A DNA stretch of 20,267 nucleotides from UMGS946 sp048421225 (GTDB taxonomy: Bacteria > Bacillota > Clostridia > Christensenellales > CAG-138). This document shows, piece after piece, positions 6,096 to 13,599 of this stretch. Within the stretch, counting starts at the first letter, position 1; each line of letters opens with the position of its first letter. Position numbers and translations under genes: made by a program. A model generated the notes under the pieces. That model was not told the DNA's origin, ran no database searches, and saw only the letters and a program-made list of their open reading frames with translations. Location: the NCBI GenBank assembly GCA_048421225.1, contig DBFNRV010000083.1, positions 1-20,267 of the forward strand. Direction: 5' to 3'.

Positions 6096-9095
6096 TTATA
6101 ACGGCTCCAGCCCCAGTATATACCTTACAAGCTTTACTGCGTCCGTGTTGTTTACACGGCCGTTCCCATCCGCGTCGGCCAGCATGAGTTGAAGCCCGCT
6201 GAACGTATCAAGCCCGACGCAATATCTCGAAATCATCACTGCGTCGGTTATGCTGACCACGCCATTCATGTCAATATCCCCTATAAGCCCGTATTGCGCT
6301 GTGACAAGCATGTCGCATGACACAGCGCTAACATCCATATCCCATCCTATAAATATGTAGCCGGGATGGTCGGGCGGCTGCGGAGCCTGGGCCGGCATCC
6401 CAGCGGCTATTACCTGCTCGTCAAGCGTCTCACCGGTTACGCCGTCGATAAAGGTAACTATGTAGGCTTCGTCGAAGGTCAGCTGTCCGTCAACGCATAC
6501 TATGTCCGATGGATCTATTTCAAAGGAACCCCAAAAGCCCTGGGCATTTCCCCCACGCGGGTTAACCGATACGGTACGGCTGCCTTCCGCCTGTGCCCGC
6601 GTACTAAAACTGAAATCGGCAAGCGCTGTTTCCACATTGTCTGAGATTCCGCTAAACTCCACGTCAAGACTTCCCGGGGCGTGTTGAACCACCTGCAGCG
6701 AGGCTCCCTCCACCAAAGGAGTACAGCCGATATACTCTAAAACGTCGGAATCATACTCCAATGTGAAATCAGCGCCGCAAAGCCCGCGTACAGAAATTCG
6801 AATGCCGGCATTGTCCCCAGGCATAACCGCCCCTCCAGACGCCTCAAGCATACCCGCATACTCGAAAAATCTCGCGTCTATGGCGCATGGGCTTTGTATG
6901 TCAAATTCAGCGTCGCCGGACAGCCTTTCGCCATCCTCGCCGTACCATCCGTCAAACATCCCATAGGTTCTATATGCTTTGGCAATTAAGCCGGAACCGG
7001 CTCCGCCTACCGTATTTAATTCCACGGTTCCACCGTCCGGCGCGGCCGCGCTTACTGGGTTTACGCCAAGCGCCTCTGAATCGGTAATTATGGATACGAG
7101 TGGGTTCCCGCCTGATCTTAACAGGGCTAGATGTGAGTTTTGACTCAGGTCGGCCCTAGTAAGCATGTTGTTTGTGAAATCAAGGGCGGTCAACATGGAC
7201 TTGTCCAGCAGGCTCAAAACGGAAATGGCGTTATTTGCGCAGTTAAGCGCCCTCAGTTCGGGGTTTGTATCAAGGTTCAGTATATTCAGAGCATTGTATG
7301 AAACGTTCAGATCTTCAAGCTCCGTACATCCAAGAAGGTCAACGCTTGCCAGCCTGTTGCTCCCGCACGTCAGCTCCCTGAGTTTCGCGCAGCCGTTCAG
7401 GTTTAGCGTATCAAGCAGGTTGCCGTCCAAGGATAGATACAGCAGTTCGGAAAATCCGCTTAGGTCAAGGGTTCCGCATAGGCCCAAACCCGGCCATTCT
7501 ATGCGTTCGGCGCGGTTATCCTTCCATACAATGCCCAGCCAAGTAGAAACGTCGTCAGGATCGTAGTTTGGATTGAGCTTAAACCCATTCGACACCCCTG
7601 TTTCATCAGTTTGCTCCAAAAACGCGCGGATCCGCTCAACTTCGTCAAGTCCCAGCCGTTCATAACGCGCTATTACCACGGTGTCGCGGTAAACCTCTAA
7701 AAAATCGCCGTGCCATCCCGAAAACTCGTATCCCTCATGTTCCGGCGGTTCGGGCGCCTGTGCGGCGGAGCCCTCCGCTACCTCCTGATCTATAATACTT
7801 TCACCCGTCAGCCCGTCTATAAACGAAACCGTATATACGGGGACTATAACTAGGATTCCGTTGGCTAAGATAACCTGCTCAATTAAAAGGCTGGTTGGGA
7901 CCCCGTTTATAAATGAACATCCCTCAAACGCCGAGATTTCAAACGGGCTCAGGCCGCGGGCGTCCTCATTTACGCTGAACAGCAACCGCGCAAACTCGCC
8001 GTTTATATTTTCGCTTTGTCCAGATACGCTTACGCTAAGCTCTCCCGGGCCGCAGGTATTTACAGCTATTCCGTCGGGCTCCTGAGCGGACCAGCTTATA
8101 AAGCTGAGCGCTTCGACGTCATAAGAAAGCGTAAAGGTCATATCTGAAATTCCGTATGCGTTTAGATGGATTGACGCTTCACCTCCAGCCAGGGCGGTGT
8201 CCGGCGCGATTTCAAGGCTTCCGATTATATCTCCTGCCTGCGAATACACCGCGGATAAACTATAATCCCCTCCTGTGAGCGTTACGCTGGACGAAGTGGA
8301 AAAACATTCGCCCGACTGATCGTACCAGCCATTAAAAACATAGCCCTCCATTGGAACCGCCGATGCGGTGAGTTCGGTCATCTCCTGTTCTCCCGCCTCG
8401 TTCCAATATGAGTAGCGCTCAAGATATGCCCTGCCTCCGCGTCCTGAGCTTATCAGCACACGTCCGGCTCCAAGGGACGGAGAGTTGGCTTCGATATGCT
8501 CGATGGGATTACCAGCCGTCCTAAGCTCGGTAAGCGACGTGTTGTTTGAAAGGCCGATTCTGCTAAGATAATTTTCAGTGCAGAACAGCTGCTCAAGGTC
8601 AACGCAATCGTCAAGGTCAAGCGACGTAAGCGAATTGCCGCCGCAGTCCAGCCGCTTTAACGATACGCCGCCGCCGAGGTTGATCATGGACAGGCCGTTT
8701 CTGGCGCATTCCGCAACGGTTAGCGCCGAGCATCCGCCCAAGTTTAATCCTGTAAGCGAGTTATCCGAGCAGAAGAGGAGGGTAAGGCGATCGAAACCGC
8801 TTAGGTCCAAAACACCCGCGAGATCCAGGCCCATCCACATAATGCCGCAAACCGATGTACCATCCCAGTCCAGGCCGGTCCAGGTCGCGGCGTCATCGGG
8901 ATCGTAACCGTATGGATTTACCTTGTCCCCGTTTTTCACTCCGTTTATATCCGCTATTTCCAGAAATTCGCGCAGCCTTTGAGTATCGCTCCCCTTTATT
9001 TCCCGTATATACAGGGCGTATGACGGCATAATTGCCGCCGATAGAATTACGGCGGCCAGAAGTGCAATTACACATCTTCTCAACGTCTTTGTCAT
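6096..9095 (-). CDS. Secreted LRR/cohesin-like/InlB-repeat protein with C-terminal dockerin (two-module scaffold)
   Basis: This 999-residue exported protein has a signal peptide at 1 to about 27 (RR, hydrophobic stretch, cleavage near SYA). Module A has LRRs at about 85-205, a cohesin-like beta-sandwich at about 291-415 (FTLSYDVEAL), and an InlB/Listeria-Bacteroides-type repeat at about 420-478 (VSFIDGLTGE...GYEFSGW). Module B repeats the same order: LRRs about 535-670, cohesin-like 750-876 (FTLEYDSDVLEY), and InlB-type repeat 878-936 (VTFIDGVTGE...GYIFIGW). Matching leaders LREFLE...NPYGYDPDDAATW and IRAFLE...NPNYDPDDVSTW show an internal duplication. Residues about 938-997 are a type I dockerin with two calcium-loop/helix repeats (DIDMNGVVSITDAV, DADGNGRVNNTDAV). 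ATG 9095 is chosen for GGAGGA 9 bases upstream and the signal peptide. No catalytic or sugar-binding module is seen. Surface scaffolding or adhesion is inferred; the cohesin calls are by pattern. Confidence 0.85.
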   Translation of the reverse strand: MTKTLRRCVIALLAAVILSAAIMPSYALYIREIKGSDTQRLREFLEIADINGVKNGDKVNPYGYDPDDAATWTGLDWDGTSVCGIMWMGLDLAGVLDLSGFDRLTLLFCSDNSLTGLNLGGCSALTVAECARNGLSMINLGGGVSLKRLDCGGNSLTSLDLDDCVDLEQLFCTENYLSRIGLSNNTSLTELRTAGNPIEHIEANSPSLGAGRVLISSGRGGRAYLERYSYWNEAGEQEMTELTASAVPMEGYVFNGWYDQSGECFSTSSSVTLTGGDYSLSAVYSQAGDIIGSLEIAPDTALAGGEASIHLNAYGISDMTFTLSYDVEALSFISWSAQEPDGIAVNTCGPGELSVSVSGQSENINGEFARLLFSVNEDARGLSPFEISAFEGCSFINGVPTSLLIEQVILANGILVIVPVYTVSFIDGLTGESIIDQEVAEGSAAQAPEPPEHEGYEFSGWHGDFLEVYRDTVVIARYERLGLDEVERIRAFLEQTDETGVSNGFKLNPNYDPDDVSTWLGIVWKDNRAERIEWPGLGLCGTLDLSGFSELLYLSLDGNLLDTLNLNGCAKLRELTCGSNRLASVDLLGCTELEDLNVSYNALNILNLDTNPELRALNCANNAISVLSLLDKSMLTALDFTNNMLTRADLSQNSHLALLRSGGNPLVSIITDSEALGVNPVSAAAPDGGTVELNTVGGAGSGLIAKAYRTYGMFDGWYGEDGERLSGDAEFDIQSPCAIDARFFEYAGMLEASGGAVMPGDNAGIRISVRGLCGADFTLEYDSDVLEYIGCTPLVEGASLQVVQHAPGSLDVEFSGISDNVETALADFSFSTRAQAEGSRTVSVNPRGGNAQGFWGSFEIDPSDIVCVDGQLTFDEAYIVTFIDGVTGETLDEQVIAAGMPAQAPQPPDHPGYIFIGWDMDVSAVSCDMLVTAQYGLIGDIDMNGVVSITDAVMISRYCVGLDTFSGLQLMLADADGNGRVNNTDAVKLVRYILGLEPL

Positions 9096-9478
9096 GGGTA
9101 AACATCCTCCTTTAATTATCGAAATGTCCAAATTGATAGAGTTTATAATTTTTCTCTTCAAACAAAACGTTATGAAATCTGACAAAGCAATAGGTTAATC
9201 GTACCAAGCAGTTTTTCACACAATCTATAATAACGGCGGCATACGCGACTGCGATTTATTGATGAGGGTAAAATGGAAAAACTGTACCGGTAGGGCCCGC
9301 AGTCCCCCGCCGCTGATTTTGCCGATTGTCCGATATGATATGTCTTTTAAACACTATAGCACATACATTTAACTGCAATATATACTATTTTTTGTCATAT
9401 TGGGGTGTACATATTTGGCCTATTTCCCGTCCGCTGGCAAATGGCGCTTAGGTATAACTGTATATTTCCTTCAACCTA

Positions 9479-9507
9479 TTGAAAACGACGTATAACTAAT
9501 GTAACAT
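9479..9507 (+). promoter_or_regulatory. Promoter of the aconitase-family gene
   Basis: TTGAAA (9479-9484) and TAACAT (9502-9507) are separated by 17 bases, placing the transcription start near 9514. The architecture (TTGAAA, 17-base spacer, imperfect -10) resembles the cit operon promoter at 13190-13218. Confidence 0.55.
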
Positions 9508-9520
9508 AGGCTTGCAAGGT

Positions 9521-9544
9521 GCCTGAAAGCCGCGTGTTTCGGGC
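9521..9544 (+). promoter_or_regulatory. Leader hairpin before the aconitase-family gene
   Basis: GCCTGAAA (9521-9528) pairs with TTTCGGGC (9537-9544), 8 bp with one wobble and an 8-nt loop, ending about 10 bases before the AAGGAG ribosome-binding site. It would sit at the 5' end of the transcript. The AAAAAT after it is A-rich, so it is not a terminator. Confidence 0.4.
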
Positions 9545-9562
9545 AAAAATGGAAAAGGAGCA

Positions 9563-11824
9563 ATGAGAAAGATGATAGAACTCATCAATCATGGCGTCTA
9601 TCTTAAAGACGGCGTACCGCAAAGTCAATGCGAATGCGGAGTTACGCCTGAACAAGGGCGCAAACGCACGATTGCTTACTCAATTCTGAGCACGCACAAT
9701 GTCTCCGGTGATGACAAAAAGCTGAGGATAAAGTTCGACCAGCTTATCTCCCACGACATCACCTATGTCGGAATCATTCAGACAGCTCGCGCAAGCGGAC
9801 TGAAGCAGTTTCCCATGCCCTACGCAATGACCAACTGTCATAACAGCCTTTGCGCCGTGGGCGGCACGATCAACGAGGACGACCATGTATTCGGCCTTTC
9901 CGCCGCTAAACGCTACGGCGGCATCTTTGTGCCGACAAACCAGAGCGTTATTCACTCCTACGCCCGTGAGATGATGGCCGGCTGCGGCCAGATGATACTC
10001 GGTTCTGACAGCCACACCCGCTACGGCGCCCTGGGCACGATGGGCGTGGGCGAAGGCGGCGGAGAGCTGGTAAAACAGCTTCTGCAGAACACATGGGACT
10101 TAAACGCGCCGGAAGTAATTCTGGTATATCTTGAAAACGCTCCAAAGCGCGGCGTTGGGCCGCATGACGTTGCGATAGCGCTCGTTGGATCGGTATTCAA
10201 GAACGGGTTTGTCAAGAATAAGGTTCTTGAGTTCACTGGACCAGGTGCTGAAAACCTGTCCGTAGAATTCAGGAACGGAATAGATGTAATGACCACTGAA
10301 ACCACATGTCTATCGTCCATTTGGTCGACGGATGAAAAGGTTCACGACTATTTCAGGGCCTATGGGCGCGAAGATGCGTATAAGGAGCTTAAGCCCGGCC
10401 AATGCGCATATTACGACGGCATGATAAGGATCGACCTTTCAAAGGTAGAACCCATGATAGCCTTGCCGTTCCATCCGAGCAACGCATATACCATCAAAGA
10501 CTTTACTTTAAACGCCAAGGATCTGCTGCACAGCGTCGAGGAAGAAGCCGTCAAGTCCTTTGGCAAAAAGATAAAAATCGACCTTGTAAGTAAGGTGCTG
10601 CCCGACGGCCGCGTTATGGCGGACCAGGGCATAATCGCCGGCTGCTCCGGAGGATTGTACGACAACATCGTAGAGGCCGCTTCAATTTTGGACGGCGCTT
10701 CCACAGGGAACGGATACTTCGGGCTGTCGGTTTACCCGACCAGCGTACCCGTTAGCCTGGAGCTTACCAGGATTGGCGCTGCGGCAAAGCTTCTGGCGGC
10801 GGGCGCGGTTATCAAGCCCTCGTTTTGCGGGCCGTGCTTCGGCGCTGGAGACGTGCCGGCCAACAACGGCTTCTCCATACGCCATACCACGCGTAACTTC
10901 CCCAACCGCGAAGGCAGCAAGCCTGGCGACGGTCAGATATCGGCCGTGGCGCTTATGGACGCCCGCTCCATTGCCGCTACCGCGCGCAATGCCGGAGTGA
11001 TTACGCCGGCCACCGAGGTCGACTACGACGACAGCGTACCCGAATACCACTTTGACGGCAGCATCTATGAAAAACGTATATACAACGGATTTGGAAAACC
11101 CGATCCGGATACCGAGCTTAAGTTTGGCCCCAATATCACCGACTGGCCGACCATGTATCCGCTGACCGACAACATCCTGCTGGAGCTTGCCGCCGTTATA
11201 AAGGACCCTGTAACCACCACCGACGAGCTTATCCCGTCCGGCGAGACCTCCTCCTATCGTTCCAACCCGCTTAGGCTGTCCGAGTTCGCCCTCTCCCGCC
11301 GCGTGCCCGAGTATGTAGGCCGCTGCAAGGAGATAAACGCCATGGATATAGCGCGCCGTGAGGGCAATGCGCCCATAAAGGTTAAGGATGCCCTGGCCAA
11401 GGTTGGAAACCCCGACGAGCTTGTAAACAATACGGGCGTAGCGTCAGTATTGTTCGCAAATAAGCCCGGCGACGGTTCCGCGCGCGAGCAGGCCGCCTCC
11501 TGCCAAAAGGTGCTTGGCGGCGCGGCCAACATATGCTACGAATACGCCACAAAGCGCTATCGCAGCAACTGCATCAACTGGGGCGTAATACCTTTCACCA
11601 TCACCCCCGACGAGAGCTTCGGCTATGAGGTGGGCGACTTTGTATTCGTTCCTGGAATCAGAGAAGCAATAGCCGCTGGCGCCGAGGAAATTCCGGCTAA
11701 GGTAATTGCCAAAAGCGGAGTTTATGATATTAAGCTCTATGTAAAAGGCCTTACTGAAGACGAAAAGGAAATCCTTCTCGACGGCTGCCTGATGAACTAC
11801 TACAAGGCAAAGCTTACGGACTGA
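9563..11824 (+). CDS. Aconitase-superfamily hydratase (YbhJ-like)
   Basis: This 753-residue protein has the complete aconitase fold, the [4Fe-4S] dehydratase family that isomerises hydroxy-tricarboxylates through an alkene intermediate, as citrate to isocitrate. Visible motifs are GSDSHT (147-152), cluster ligands C361 (GCSGG, replacing the classical SCTN context) and C422/C425 (CGPC), TRNFPNREG (443-451), and in the swivel domain GSAREQA (638-644) and RSNCINWGVIPF (667-678). Length and motif variants match the E. coli YbhJ group better than AcnA (about 890) or AcnB. The ATG at 9563 is only 2 bases from GGAG, so translation may begin at the next in-frame ATG (9572). Promoter, leader hairpin and a strong terminator make it a single-gene unit. 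Closeness to citrate lyase suggests citrate or a related acid as substrate, but homologous substrates cannot be excluded from sequence. Confidence 0.9.
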   Translation: MRKMIELINHGVYLKDGVPQSQCECGVTPEQGRKRTIAYSILSTHNVSGDDKKLRIKFDQLISHDITYVGIIQTARASGLKQFPMPYAMTNCHNSLCAVGGTINEDDHVFGLSAAKRYGGIFVPTNQSVIHSYAREMMAGCGQMILGSDSHTRYGALGTMGVGEGGGELVKQLLQNTWDLNAPEVILVYLENAPKRGVGPHDVAIALVGSVFKNGFVKNKVLEFTGPGAENLSVEFRNGIDVMTTETTCLSSIWSTDEKVHDYFRAYGREDAYKELKPGQCAYYDGMIRIDLSKVEPMIALPFHPSNAYTIKDFTLNAKDLLHSVEEEAVKSFGKKIKIDLVSKVLPDGRVMADQGIIAGCSGGLYDNIVEAASILDGASTGNGYFGLSVYPTSVPVSLELTRIGAAAKLLAAGAVIKPSFCGPCFGAGDVPANNGFSIRHTTRNFPNREGSKPGDGQISAVALMDARSIAATARNAGVITPATEVDYDDSVPEYHFDGSIYEKRIYNGFGKPDPDTELKFGPNITDWPTMYPLTDNILLELAAVIKDPVTTTDELIPSGETSSYRSNPLRLSEFALSRRVPEYVGRCKEINAMDIARREGNAPIKVKDALAKVGNPDELVNNTGVASVLFANKPGDGSAREQAASCQKVLGGAANICYEYATKRYRSNCINWGVIPFTITPDESFGYEVGDFVFVPGIREAIAAGAEEIPAKVIAKSGVYDIKLYVKGLTEDEKEILLDGCLMNYYKAKLTD

Positions 11825-11885
11825 TACCAAATACAAGGGCAGGCGCGTAAAGCATCCAGAACGCGAAACGCTTCCTGTCAAAAGT

Positions 11886-11910
11886 AAAAGGGCGCCTTGG
11901 GCGCCCTTTT
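11886..11910 (+). terminator. Rho-independent terminator after the hydratase gene
   Basis: AAAAGGGCGCC (11886-11896) and GGCGCCCTTTT (11900-11910) form a perfect 11-bp stem with a 3-nt loop. The A- and T-runs at its two sides would let it work in both directions. Confidence 0.88.
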
Positions 11911-12069
11911 ATATCTCTGCGTTTGTGTAAAGCGGGATTTCAATAAATAGATACTCAGCGTTTACGGCGACTCACCATCCGATAACGGATTGAAGCTTTG
12001 CCGGCGTATTTGACGCTTTTTTCGCTATAAGGGACGATAATCGTGATGGAAATGCTAGTTATCCAGCTT

Positions 12070-12231
12070 TTATCCCACAATTCCGAAAACGACGCCTGTT
12101 ATAAACAGAAAGGCCTCTTCGAATCCGCCCAGATAGCTAATAGGGTCAATCAGTATAGAGCCCCCGATAAGTAGAGACATAATTCCGAACGGGTAAATTT
12201 TAGTCCTTTCATTATTGCCCTCACTTTTCAT
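12070..12231 (-). CDS. Small hydrophobic protein, 53 residues
   Basis: An ATG at 12231-12229 opens a 53-codon frame ending at TAA 12072-12070. The product has a polar N-terminus (MKSEGNNERTK) followed by two hydrophobic stretches, about 15-30 (FGIMSLLIGGSILI) and 40-53 (AFLFITGVVFGIVG), joined by a short loop with acidic residues. This suggests a small membrane protein with two short transmembrane segments. No family is recognised. The ribosome-binding site is weak, which is the main doubt. It lies 108 bases downstream of the DUF1877 gene on the same strand and could share its transcript. Confidence 0.5.
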   Translation of the reverse strand: MKSEGNNERTKIYPFGIMSLLIGGSILIDPISYLGGFEEAFLFITGVVFGIVG

Positions 12232-12295
12232 ATAGTATCTAAATAAATCGATCCGTTACGAATCGCCGTATACAATCCGGTGCGAACCTACGGCT

Positions 12296-12336
12296 CGGGA
12301 TGTCCCGGTTAACGCTATAGGCCGATTTAAGCGGCC
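12296..12336 (-). other. Two small hairpins after the DUF1877 gene
   Basis: GGCCG 12320-12324 pairs with CGGCC 12332-12336, and CGGG 12296-12299 with CCCG 12304-12307, immediately after the minus-strand stop codon at 12340. Neither has a T-run. They may attenuate or stabilise the message before the small hydrophobic gene. Confidence 0.3.
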
Positions 12337-12339
12337 GCA

Positions 12340-12855
12340 TTATTCAACAAAGAACAGTAGGCATTTGTTCCTCATGGCCGCTTTTTTGTAAAACTCCTTT
12401 AACTCCCTGAAGTTTTCCCAAACATAATCAAACACTTCCTCCTCTTCGTCGTCTGGAACGTCCGCCACGAGATATACATCTTCGTCCCTCATGCCCTTAA
12501 AATCAAACCTTGCCCTGAAATCCTCCTTGCCAATGCCCTCGATCTCCTCGGCAATCTCCTTAACCTCTTCCTCTGTAATATATGTGGCTGGCGCGTAGCC
12601 TATTTCCTCGTCGCTTACCTCCCTGCCAAACACTACCCTCGAGATCGCCCGCGATTCGTCGGCCCCCTTAGTAAGGACATAAGCTATTGCCTGCCATGCC
12701 TTCTCGATGGAGAGCATATTTCCTTCGCCGTCGTAATCGTCGCCGCAATCATCATCGTCTTCGAAAAAGATAACTTCCGACGCCTCCAATTCGCCGTCAA
12801 GAATGCCGTCTACCTTTTCTCTATCAACCATGCAATAGGTTCCCATCATGCTCAT
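12340..12855 (-). CDS. DUF1877 (YfbM-like) family protein
   Basis: This 171-residue acidic soluble protein resembles the DUF1877 family represented by E. coli YfbM. It shares the start (MSMMGTYCMVDREKVDGIL, compare the MGMIGYF-type start), the SIEKAWQAIAYVLT segment, SRVVFG around residue 70, the YITEEEVKEIAEEI helix, and the FDFKGMRDEDVY segment. Function of the family is unknown. An acidic insert (DDDDCGDDYDGEG, about 34-46) and a DDEEEE stretch are notable. GGGAG about 11 bases upstream supports the ATG at 12855; ATGs at codons 3 and 4 are alternatives. No signal peptide or membrane segment is present. Confidence 0.82.
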   Translation of the reverse strand: MSMMGTYCMVDREKVDGILDGELEASEVIFFEDDDDCGDDYDGEGNMLSIEKAWQAIAYVLTKGADESRAISRVVFGREVSDEEIGYAPATYITEEEVKEIAEEIEGIGKEDFRARFDFKGMRDEDVYLVADVPDDEEEEVFDYVWENFRELKEFYKKAAMRNKCLLFFVE

Positions 12856-13096
12856 AATCAGCTTTTCTCCCTTTCAATCAATAATAAAAGCAAGTTAATT
12901 ATATTTCGGCTTGTCCCTCAAGTCTACACTACCGTATAGTTTTTTTTAAACTTTTTAAATATTCATTAAGCTCCTCCCCCATGTCCGGTATCCTCATTGC
13001 TGTTGTGACGATCAATACGCTTTTTGATAGATAAAAGTGTTTGCCGTTTTAGGGTTTTATATGATTTACCTTTGGCCTGGCGTACCCGTTAATTGA

Positions 13097-13122
13097 GCGC
13101 GCGCGTGCCGGCGCGCGTGCGT
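13097..13122. repeat. GC-rich near-palindrome
   Basis: A 26-base alternating CG tract is centred on GCCGGC (13107-13112). All positions pair with their mirror except three G-T pairs (97/122, 101/118, 106/113). It could extrude as a cruciform or form a very stable RNA hairpin. It lies about 70 bases upstream of the cit promoter. Confidence 0.5.
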
Positions 13123-13189
13123 GATGGCCGCAGTTTTATCGGGCTTAACCTTTTCCTAACATTAACTTGCTTAAATTCGCCTTTACTAC

Positions 13190-13218
13190 TTGAAATCCGT
13201 TACAATAAGCGGTACATT
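13190..13218 (+). promoter_or_regulatory. Promoter of the citrate lyase operon
   Basis: TTGAAA (13190-13195) and TACATT (13213-13218) are separated by 17 bases, with transcription start predicted near 13225, about 70 nt before citD. No CitAB- or CRP-type operator was recognised. Confidence 0.6.
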
Positions 13219-13224
13219 AACCTT

Positions 13225-13261
13225 GAAGGGTACACATCCCTTCATTGGAGGGTATGTCCCT
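13225..13261 (+). promoter_or_regulatory. Tandem hairpins in the cit operon leader
   Basis: GAAGGG (13225-13230) pairs perfectly with CCCTTC (13238-13243), and AGGG (13249-13252) with CCCT (13258-13261). They would form the first 35 nt of the predicted transcript. An 8-codon frame (ATG 13254, MSLKHVPE, stop 13278-13280) begins inside the second hairpin and ends just before the citD ribosome-binding site, but its GGAGGG is only 1 base from the ATG, so translation is doubtful. Confidence 0.4.
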
Positions 13262-13296
13262 AAAACACGTTCCAGAATAATTTGGAGGAAAGCAAA

Positions 13297-13599
13297 ATGC
13301 AAATTGTCACAACGGGCGTCGCCGGCACGATGGAGTCATCCGACATTATCGTGAGAATCGAGCCGAACGATAGCGACGGCATTGACCTAGCGCTTGAAAG
13401 CGCGGTCATGCAGCAATTCGGCAAGCAGATAGAAAGGGTCATACGCGATACTCTATCGGAGTTGGGCGTGACCTCTGCCGTGGTTAACGCGGTGGACAAA
13501 GGAGCATTGGACTGCACGGTAGCTGCAAGGGTGTCGGCCGCCGCTTACAGGGCGGCTAAAAGCACGGATTATGTATGGAATGGAGGCGCCGTCAGATGA
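13297..13599 (+). CDS. citD: Citrate lyase acyl carrier protein (gamma subunit)
   Basis: This 100-residue protein carries the 2'-(5''-triphosphoribosyl)-3'-dephospho-CoA arm of citrate lyase, on which acetyl and citryl thioesters are held during catalysis. The attachment site is Ser14 in GTMESSDI, matching Ser14 of the Klebsiella subunit. The rest follows the family, with a conserved RVIRDTLSELG segment. ATG 13297 is chosen because GGAGGA lies 7 bases upstream; an in-frame TTG at 13282 overlaps that site. It is the first gene of the operon, and its stop overlaps the citE start (ATGA). The prosthetic group would be made and attached by the citXG product downstream. Confidence 0.96.
   Translation: MQIVTTGVAGTMESSDIIVRIEPNDSDGIDLALESAVMQQFGKQIERVIRDTLSELGVTSAVVNAVDKGALDCTVAARVSAAAYRAAKSTDYVWNGGAVR

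Larger units (their letters stand above)
9096..9562. other. Divergent intergenic region with nested stem-loop
   Basis: This 467-base gap separates the divergent scaffold and hydratase genes and has no convincing gene. It holds a nested inverted repeat: CGGCGG 9234-9239 pairs with CCGCCG 9307-9312, ACTGCG 9248-9253 with CGCAGT 9298-9303, and GGTA 9267-9270 with TACC 9285-9288. The hydratase promoter and leader hairpin (listed separately) occupy 9479-9544. A TATAAT (9226-9231) has no matching -35 box. An AT-rich stretch at 9120-9160 probably carries the scaffold promoter, but no clean pair of boxes is visible. Confidence 0.5.
12856..13296. other. Divergent intergenic region before the cit operon
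   Basis: This 441-base gap between the divergent DUF1877 and cit genes has no convincing gene longer than a few codons. It holds an A/T-run (12938-12958, with AGTTT/AAACT inverted), a GC-rich near-palindrome at 13097-13122, the cit promoter at 13190-13218, and two leader hairpins at 13225-13261. Confidence 0.6.

Noticed and set aside
9250..9350. Possible cobalamin riboswitch (CCCCCGCCGCTG and GTCCGATATGATATGTC recall its core and B12 box).
   Set aside because: The GGTG-type core and a proper B12 box are missing, spacing is wrong, and the genes have no cobalamin link. Kept only as an unknown structured element.
10682..11050. A 122-codon frame antisense to the hydratase gene.
   Set aside because: It covers the conserved cluster-binding region of the hydratase and shows no independent coding signs.
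12232..12339. A tRNA-like T-arm (GGTTCGCACC on the minus strand).
   Set aside because: No acceptor stem, anticodon arm or CCA-proximal pairing can be built around it.
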